Assembly: GCA_964450435.1 (NCBI GenBank)
Contig: CAYVCX010000064.1
Span: 1 to 15,840 of the forward strand
DNA: 15,840 nt
Source of the DNA: SKLM01 sp964450435
GTDB lineage: Bacteria > Chloroflexota > Anaerolineae > B4-G1
Direction of reading: 5' to 3'
Under the pieces are notes generated by a model. The model was not told the origin of the DNA, did no database searches, and worked only from the letters and a program-made list of their open reading frames with translations. A program made the position numbers and the translations under genes. This document shows positions 13,865 through 15,840 of the stretch, one piece after another (the stretch's first letter is position 1; each line of letters begins with the position of its first letter).

Positions 13865-15415
13865 TCACAGTGGGATGTTTCCATGCTTTTTGGGTGGGTT
13901 GGTGTCGCGCTTGTTCTGGAGCACCTGGAGGGCCTCAACGATGCGCGCACGGGTCTCCTGCGGCTCGATGACGTCATCGACGTAGCCTCGGCCGGCGGCG
14001 ATGTAGGGGTTGGCGAACTGTTGGCGATACTCCTCCACCAGACGGGCCTTCTCCGCCTCGGGGTCTTCGGCGGCGGCCAGTTCTTTGCGGAAGATGATGC
14101 TGACGGCGCCTTCCGGGCCCATGACGGCGATCTCGGCGGTGGGCCAGGCGTAGGATATGTCGCCGCGGATGTGTTTGGAGCTCATTACGTCGTAGGCACC
14201 GCCGTAGGCCTTGCGGGTGATGATGGTGATCTTGGGCACGGTGGCCTCGCAATAGGCCCAGAGAAGCTTGGCGCCGTTAAGGATGATGCCGTTGTGTTCC
14301 TGGTCGACCCCGGGCAGGAAGCCAGGCACGTCGACGAAGGTGATCAGCGGGATGTTGAAGGCGTCGCAGAAGCGGACAAAGCGAGCGGCCTTGCGGGAGG
14401 CGTCGATGTCCAGGACGCCGGCGAGGACGGCGGGCTGGTTGGCGACTATGCCGGCGGCGTAGCCCCCGAAGCGGCCGAAGCCCACGACAATGTTCTGGGC
14501 CCAGTGCTCGTGGATCTCCAGGAAATGGGCGTCGTCGACCACGCGGCCGATGATGTCGGTGACATCATAGGGTCTGGTCGGACTGGCGGGGACGATGGAA
14601 GTGAGCTCCTCGTCCGCGCGGTCCTCGGGGTCGTCGGTGGGCACGAAGGCGGGATCCTCGAGGTTGTTCTGGGGCATGAAGCTCAGGAGCTGGCGGATGA
14701 GGGCCAGGCAGTGCTGCTCGTCGCGGGCGGCGAAGTGGGCCACGCCGCTCTGCGAGGCGTGGGTCATGGCACCGCCCAACTCGTCGAAGGACACCTCCTC
14801 GCGGGTGACCTCCTTGATGACGTCGGGACCGGTGATGAACATGTGGCTGGTCTCCTGGGTCATCAAGATGAAGTCGGTCATGGCGGGCGAATAGACGGCC
14901 CCACCGGCGCAGGGGCCCATGACGGCCGAGATCTGAGGGACCACACCGGAGGCGAGGACGTTGCGCAGGAAGATGTGAGCGTAGCCCGCCAGGGAGACGA
15001 CGCCCTCCTGAATGCGAGCCCCGCCGGAGTCGTTGAGGCCGATAACGGGGGCCCCATTCTTGATGGCCAGATCCATGACCTTGCAGACCTTCTCGGCATG
15101 GACCTCTGAGAGGCTGCCGCCGAAGACGGTGAAGTCCTGGGAGAAGAGATAGACCCGGCGGCCATCGATGGTGCCCCAGCCGGTGACGACACTGTCGCCC
15201 AGGGGCTTCCTCTCCTCCACGCCGAAGCCGACGGCGCGGTGCGTGACAAAAGGATCCAGCTCCCGGAAGGAGCCGGGGTCGAGTAGTTCTTCCGCCCTCT
15301 CGCGGGCTGTCATCTTGCCCTTCTGGTGCTGGCGATCAATGCGGTCCTGCCCACCACCGAGCTGAGCTCGCTCCCGCATGTCGCGCAGGTGTGCGATCTT
15401 TTCTTCTGTGGTCAT
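13865..15415 (-). CDS. Acyl-CoA carboxyltransferase (methylmalonyl-CoA transcarboxylase 12S / propionyl-CoA carboxylase beta)
   Basis: This 516-residue subunit of the crotonase-fold carboxyltransferase family binds propionyl-CoA/methylmalonyl-CoA. The first half has the CoA-site loop NDSGGARIQEG (128-138) and GPCAGGAVYSPA (167-178); the second half has DVPGFLPGVDQE and RKAYGGAYDVMSSKHIRGD, which with the first form the two oxyanion sites. Length is normal for PccB/MmdA. I placed the start at the ATG 15413-15415, 8 nt after GGGGG, since the family begins near MTTEEKIAHLRD. A reading extended to 15553 would run through the promoter and adds 46 unrelated residues. With the 5S and carrier genes downstream and no biotin carboxylase, transcarboxylase is the best call, but a shared biotin carboxylase elsewhere in the genome could make it a propionyl-CoA carboxylase. 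Confidence 0.92.
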   Translation of the reverse strand: MTTEEKIAHLRDMRERAQLGGGQDRIDRQHQKGKMTARERAEELLDPGSFRELDPFVTHRAVGFGVEERKPLGDSVVTGWGTIDGRRVYLFSQDFTVFGGSLSEVHAEKVCKVMDLAIKNGAPVIGLNDSGGARIQEGVVSLAGYAHIFLRNVLASGVVPQISAVMGPCAGGAVYSPAMTDFILMTQETSHMFITGPDVIKEVTREEVSFDELGGAMTHASQSGVAHFAARDEQHCLALIRQLLSFMPQNNLEDPAFVPTDDPEDRADEELTSIVPASPTRPYDVTDIIGRVVDDAHFLEIHEHWAQNIVVGFGRFGGYAAGIVANQPAVLAGVLDIDASRKAARFVRFCDAFNIPLITFVDVPGFLPGVDQEHNGIILNGAKLLWAYCEATVPKITIITRKAYGGAYDVMSSKHIRGDISYAWPTAEIAVMGPEGAVSIIFRKELAAAEDPEAEKARLVEEYRQQFANPYIAAGRGYVDDVIEPQETRARIVEALQVLQNKRDTNPPKKHGNIPL

Positions 15416-15522
15416 CAGGTTGTCCCCCCGGCCGCGAACGTTCGTTGAGAGTCCAGTTGAGAGGAGGGGGTCGTATCTCTCCCTCCCGCAAGGGGTCGGT
15501 TGACCCGTTTTGTGCAGGCGGT

Positions 15523-15552
15523 ATTGTACCACAGCCCTCCCACTTTCGTCCA
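15523..15552 (-). promoter_or_regulatory. Extended -10 promoter of the transcarboxylase operon
   Basis: On the minus strand TGGTACAAT (15531-15523) is an extended -10 (TG, one base, then TACAAT, 5 of 6 to consensus). TGGACG (15552-15547, 4 of 6) lies 18 bp upstream as a -35. The predicted start near 15516 gives a leader of about 100 nt, which contains a 5-bp hairpin (15493-15497 with 15502-15506). Confidence 0.55.
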
Positions 15553-15840
15553 CTCGGAGGTGGTCCCATTCAGGACTTCGTCGTGCTCCTGGGCCAAGTA
15601 GGCGGCACTCCGGTCCCGGCCTCCGAAGAGCGGCCAGAGCGGGGGAACAGCGACAGCGCCAGGAGGCCTGCGAAAAACCCCCTCTTGAGAATGGGAGTAG
15701 GCCCGGTGCCCGACTTTTGCCCTCGAGTGGAGCAGAGTTAGGGCTTGGGAGTTGTGCCGCTGGCGGAGGTGGGAGATTCTCCCACTCCGCTTCGCTGCGG
15801 TCGGAATGACAGTCTTGCGAGTTTCTCGCATCCTGAGTGG
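15553..15840. other. Intergenic region upstream of the transcarboxylase operon
   Basis: This stretch to the right edge has open frames on both strands, but none with family motifs, plausible composition and a ribosome site together. Apart from the repeat at 15773-15811 I see nothing definite. Confidence 0.4.
15773..15811 (+). repeat. Dispersed intergenic repeat, copy 2 (short form)
   Basis: The element begins GAGATTCT and ends GGTCGGAATGACA with a CGCTTCGCTGCGG core. It shares ends and orientation with the longer copy at 3775-3826 and likewise lies between genes. Confidence 0.55.

Noticed and set aside
13841..15109. 422-codon open frame on the plus strand
   Set aside because: Antisense shadow of the 12S gene; Gly/Asp/Val-rich low-information translation typical of the complement of GC-rich coding DNA.
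15416..15553. 46-residue N-terminal extension of the 12S subunit
   Set aside because: It covers the extended -10 promoter, lacks a ribosome site and is not found in the family; the ATG at 15413-15415 fits better.
1..15840. Insertion sequence, transposase, integrase or prophage genes
   Set aside because: None of the supported genes has transposase or integrase motifs, and no terminal repeats flank any gene set.

Overview
The window is a GC-rich bacterial segment in which every convincing gene lies on the minus strand. Read in the direction of transcription (high to low coordinates) it holds two transcription blocks. The organism is probably a Chloroflexota bacterium (Dehalococcoidia-like), possibly from a metagenome. 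The basis is gene content (split transcarboxylase, a COG2403-type NTPase, IclR control), plain AGGAGG-type ribosome sites and two copies of a dispersed intergenic repeat ending in GAATGACA. This is an inference; no rRNA or marker gene is present to settle it.

Block A (15552 down to about 11611) encodes a three-gene biotin-dependent carboxyltransferase: a 12S-type CoA carboxyltransferase (13865-15415), a 5S-type 2-oxoacid carboxyltransferase (12301-13821) and a biotin carrier protein (11645-12139). An extended -10 promoter precedes it and a stem-loop follows it. No biotin carboxylase and no membrane decarboxylase subunit is present, so the set matches methylmalonyl-CoA:pyruvate transcarboxylase, which links propionate/methylmalonyl-CoA to pyruvate/oxaloacetate. 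The carrier carries four back-to-back 16-residue repeats before its biotinyl domain.

The region 10377-11644 (about 1.27 kb) has no convincing ordinary gene. It holds a near-consensus minus-strand promoter with tandem TTTACGT boxes, a possible 26-codon arginine-rich leader peptide whose stop lies inside a 9-bp hairpin, a second promoter with a CTGTACAG palindrome, and a GC-rich stretch full of short inverted repeats.

Block B (10376 down to the left edge) looks like one long operon or a chain of operons headed by an IclR-family regulator. In order it encodes: IclR regulator; AbiEii-like nucleotidyltransferase; calcineurin-like metallophosphoesterase; cyclase-family (PF04199) metal hydrolase; APC amino-acid permease; L-arginine:glycine amidinotransferase (AGAT) homologue; ornithine carbamoyltransferase; a COG2403 P-loop NTPase of the cyclic 2,3-diphosphoglycerate synthetase family; an ECF-type membrane S component; and a truncated membrane protein at the edge. 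AGAT makes ornithine from arginine and OTC connects ornithine, citrulline and carbamoyl phosphate. The window lacks both arginine deiminase and carbamate kinase. This suggests an unconventional arginine/guanidino-compound pathway in which the COG2403 enzyme may handle the phosphorylated or carbamoylated intermediate. That cluster, and the nucleotidyltransferase/phosphoesterase pair beside its regulator, are the main candidates for an undescribed system.
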